Below are positions 63,251 through 64,000 of a DNA stretch of 64,000 nucleotides, one piece after another (position 1 is the stretch's first letter; every line of letters starts with the position of its first letter). The notes under the pieces are model-generated. The model made no database searches. It was given only the letters and a program-made list of their open reading frames with translations, and had not been told where the DNA came from. This DNA is from an uncultured Vibrio sp. GTDB lineage: Bacteria; Pseudomonadota; Gammaproteobacteria; Enterobacterales; Vibrionaceae. The translations under genes and the position numbers were made by a program. Location: the NCBI RefSeq assembly GCF_963675395.1, contig NZ_OY776222.1:744001-808000 (forward strand), given 5' to 3'.

Positions 63251-64000
63251 TTACTCCCCACTGGGCTGGTGATGAGCACTCTGAGTCGCATTGAGTGTAT
63301 CGCGCACTAACGCCTGAGTTTGTTGTTTGAGTAATTTAACAAACTGCACCTCAATATCGTTGAGTGCGACCGTTTCTGGCGTTACCAGGTACATCTCAGT
63401 CACAGGCAGGGATTCATAAGGCGGAAGAGGCCAGAGTAATCCTTGCGCAACATAAGGCTTGGCACTTTCGACGGTGAGTGCGCCGAAGCCAATTCCTGCC
63501 ATGATCATGCGGCGAACTTCTTCTACATTGGATGAAACAGCGACCAACTTTCCCCAAAACTGCTGCTGTTCGCGAAAGTGAGCAATCGCGTCCAAACCTT
63601 CTCCGGGTTGGTCACTTTCAAAAGAGATGTATGGTAAGCCTTTAATCTCATCTAACGTTAGGTCTTCTCGTCCAAAGCAAGGGTGTGTTCGCCCACAATA
63701 AAAGCCCATTTGCTCGTAACCGAGGAAGTCACAGCGAATGCCGGTTTTGGCTATTTTTTTATTGCTTAACCCTATATGCAGTATGCCGTCTGCAACGTGA
63801 CTAACGATGTCAGTGCTTGGATGGGTATTGACGTTAAAAATAACGTTGGGATACAGAGCATGATAGTTCACCAGTGTGGCATCGAATGCCGGGCACTGCA
63901 GATGACTGGCAATCTCTATTGTCAGCTCGCCCTGAATATTATCGGCTTGATCAACAAACTGATCCGCCATGTTGCCGATGATACGGCTCACTGATGACGC
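63251..64000 (-). CDS. LysR-family regulator, partial (N-terminal DNA-binding part off window)
   Basis: The visible 250 codons hold the linker end and the whole effector domain of a LysR regulator (GELTIEIASHLQCPAF, VADGILHIGL, RRMIMAGIGFGALT). The frame stays open to base 64000, so the apparent GTG start at 63991 is not real, and the helix-turn-helix lies beyond the right edge. Regulated genes are outside the window or unknown. Confidence 0.88.
   Translation of the reverse strand, partial: ASSVSRIIGNMADQFVDQADNIQGELTIEIASHLQCPAFDATLVNYHALYPNVIFNVNTHPSTDIVSHVADGILHIGLSNKKIAKTGIRCDFLGYEQMGFYCGRTHPCFGREDLTLDEIKGLPYISFESDQPGEGLDAIAHFREQQQFWGKLVAVSSNVEEVRRMIMAGIGFGALTVESAKPYVAQGLLWPLPPYESLPVTEMYLVTPETVALNDIEVQFVKLLKQQTQALVRDTLNATQSAHHQPSGE

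Overview
The window looks like part of a chromosome of a marine gammaproteobacterium close to Vibrio. The evidence is the moderate base composition, compact operons with Shine-Dalgarno sites, and Vibrio-like proteins throughout. I saw no rRNA, tRNA, CRISPR array or phage block. Almost everything is catabolism of small organic acids and the transport that feeds it, and one insertion sequence is present. Identifications rest on reading protein motifs, not on database searches.

Region by region: 1-5945 holds two minus-strand TRAP transporter operons (dctP-dctQ-dctM; the first dctM runs off the left edge) with an SRAP/YedK-type DNA-damage gene between them. 5946-21529 is a complete aerobic phenylacetate (paa) pathway: paaZ, then an IS1182-family element inserted in the paaZ terminator, then paaABCDE (epoxidase), paaFGHIJ (beta-oxidation-like steps), paaK (ligase), paaX (repressor) and paaY. 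The second TRAP operon is divergent from paaZ and shares its promoter region. 22003-23165 is a malonate-type transporter, madLM, without decarboxylase genes in view. 23468-25819 holds PepSY/cytochrome b561, a hotdog thioesterase, a Cys-rich protein and an acetyltransferase. 25916-28552 holds guanine deaminase and an aldo/keto reductase. 28561-36115 is a four-carbon sugar-acid (tetronate) locus: DeoR regulator, ltnD, otnK, otnC, otnI, a GntP-family permease and a glycerate kinase.

36376-47228 is mixed: NAD synthetase, a complete AmmeMemoRadiSam triad, a small ATPase, a metallophosphatase, a LysR/MFS pair, an EamA exporter and a DOPA-dioxygenase-like protein. 47304-59127 is a probable acid uptake, activation and oxidation module: electron-transfer flavoprotein (etfBA), ETF-quinone oxidoreductase, a Liv-type ABC transporter, a long acyl-CoA synthetase and a PaaK-like protein with an altered nucleotide loop. 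Two near-identical 16-bp sites lie in its two promoter regions. 59225-64000 has a TPMT-like methyltransferase, a SoxC/cytochrome c sulfite dehydrogenase pair, a nitronate monooxygenase and a LysR regulator cut by the right edge.

How the parts fit: TRAP, Liv-type and MadLM transporters would import organic acids; PaaK and the other ligases make CoA thioesters; the paa enzymes open the aromatic ring and deliver acetyl- and succinyl-CoA; ETF and ETF-QO pass acyl-CoA dehydrogenase electrons to quinone. The most notable sequence-level signals are the IS insertion in a terminator, the operator-like motif shared by paaZ and paaA, and the 16-bp motif tying the ETF genes to the ABC/ligase operon.
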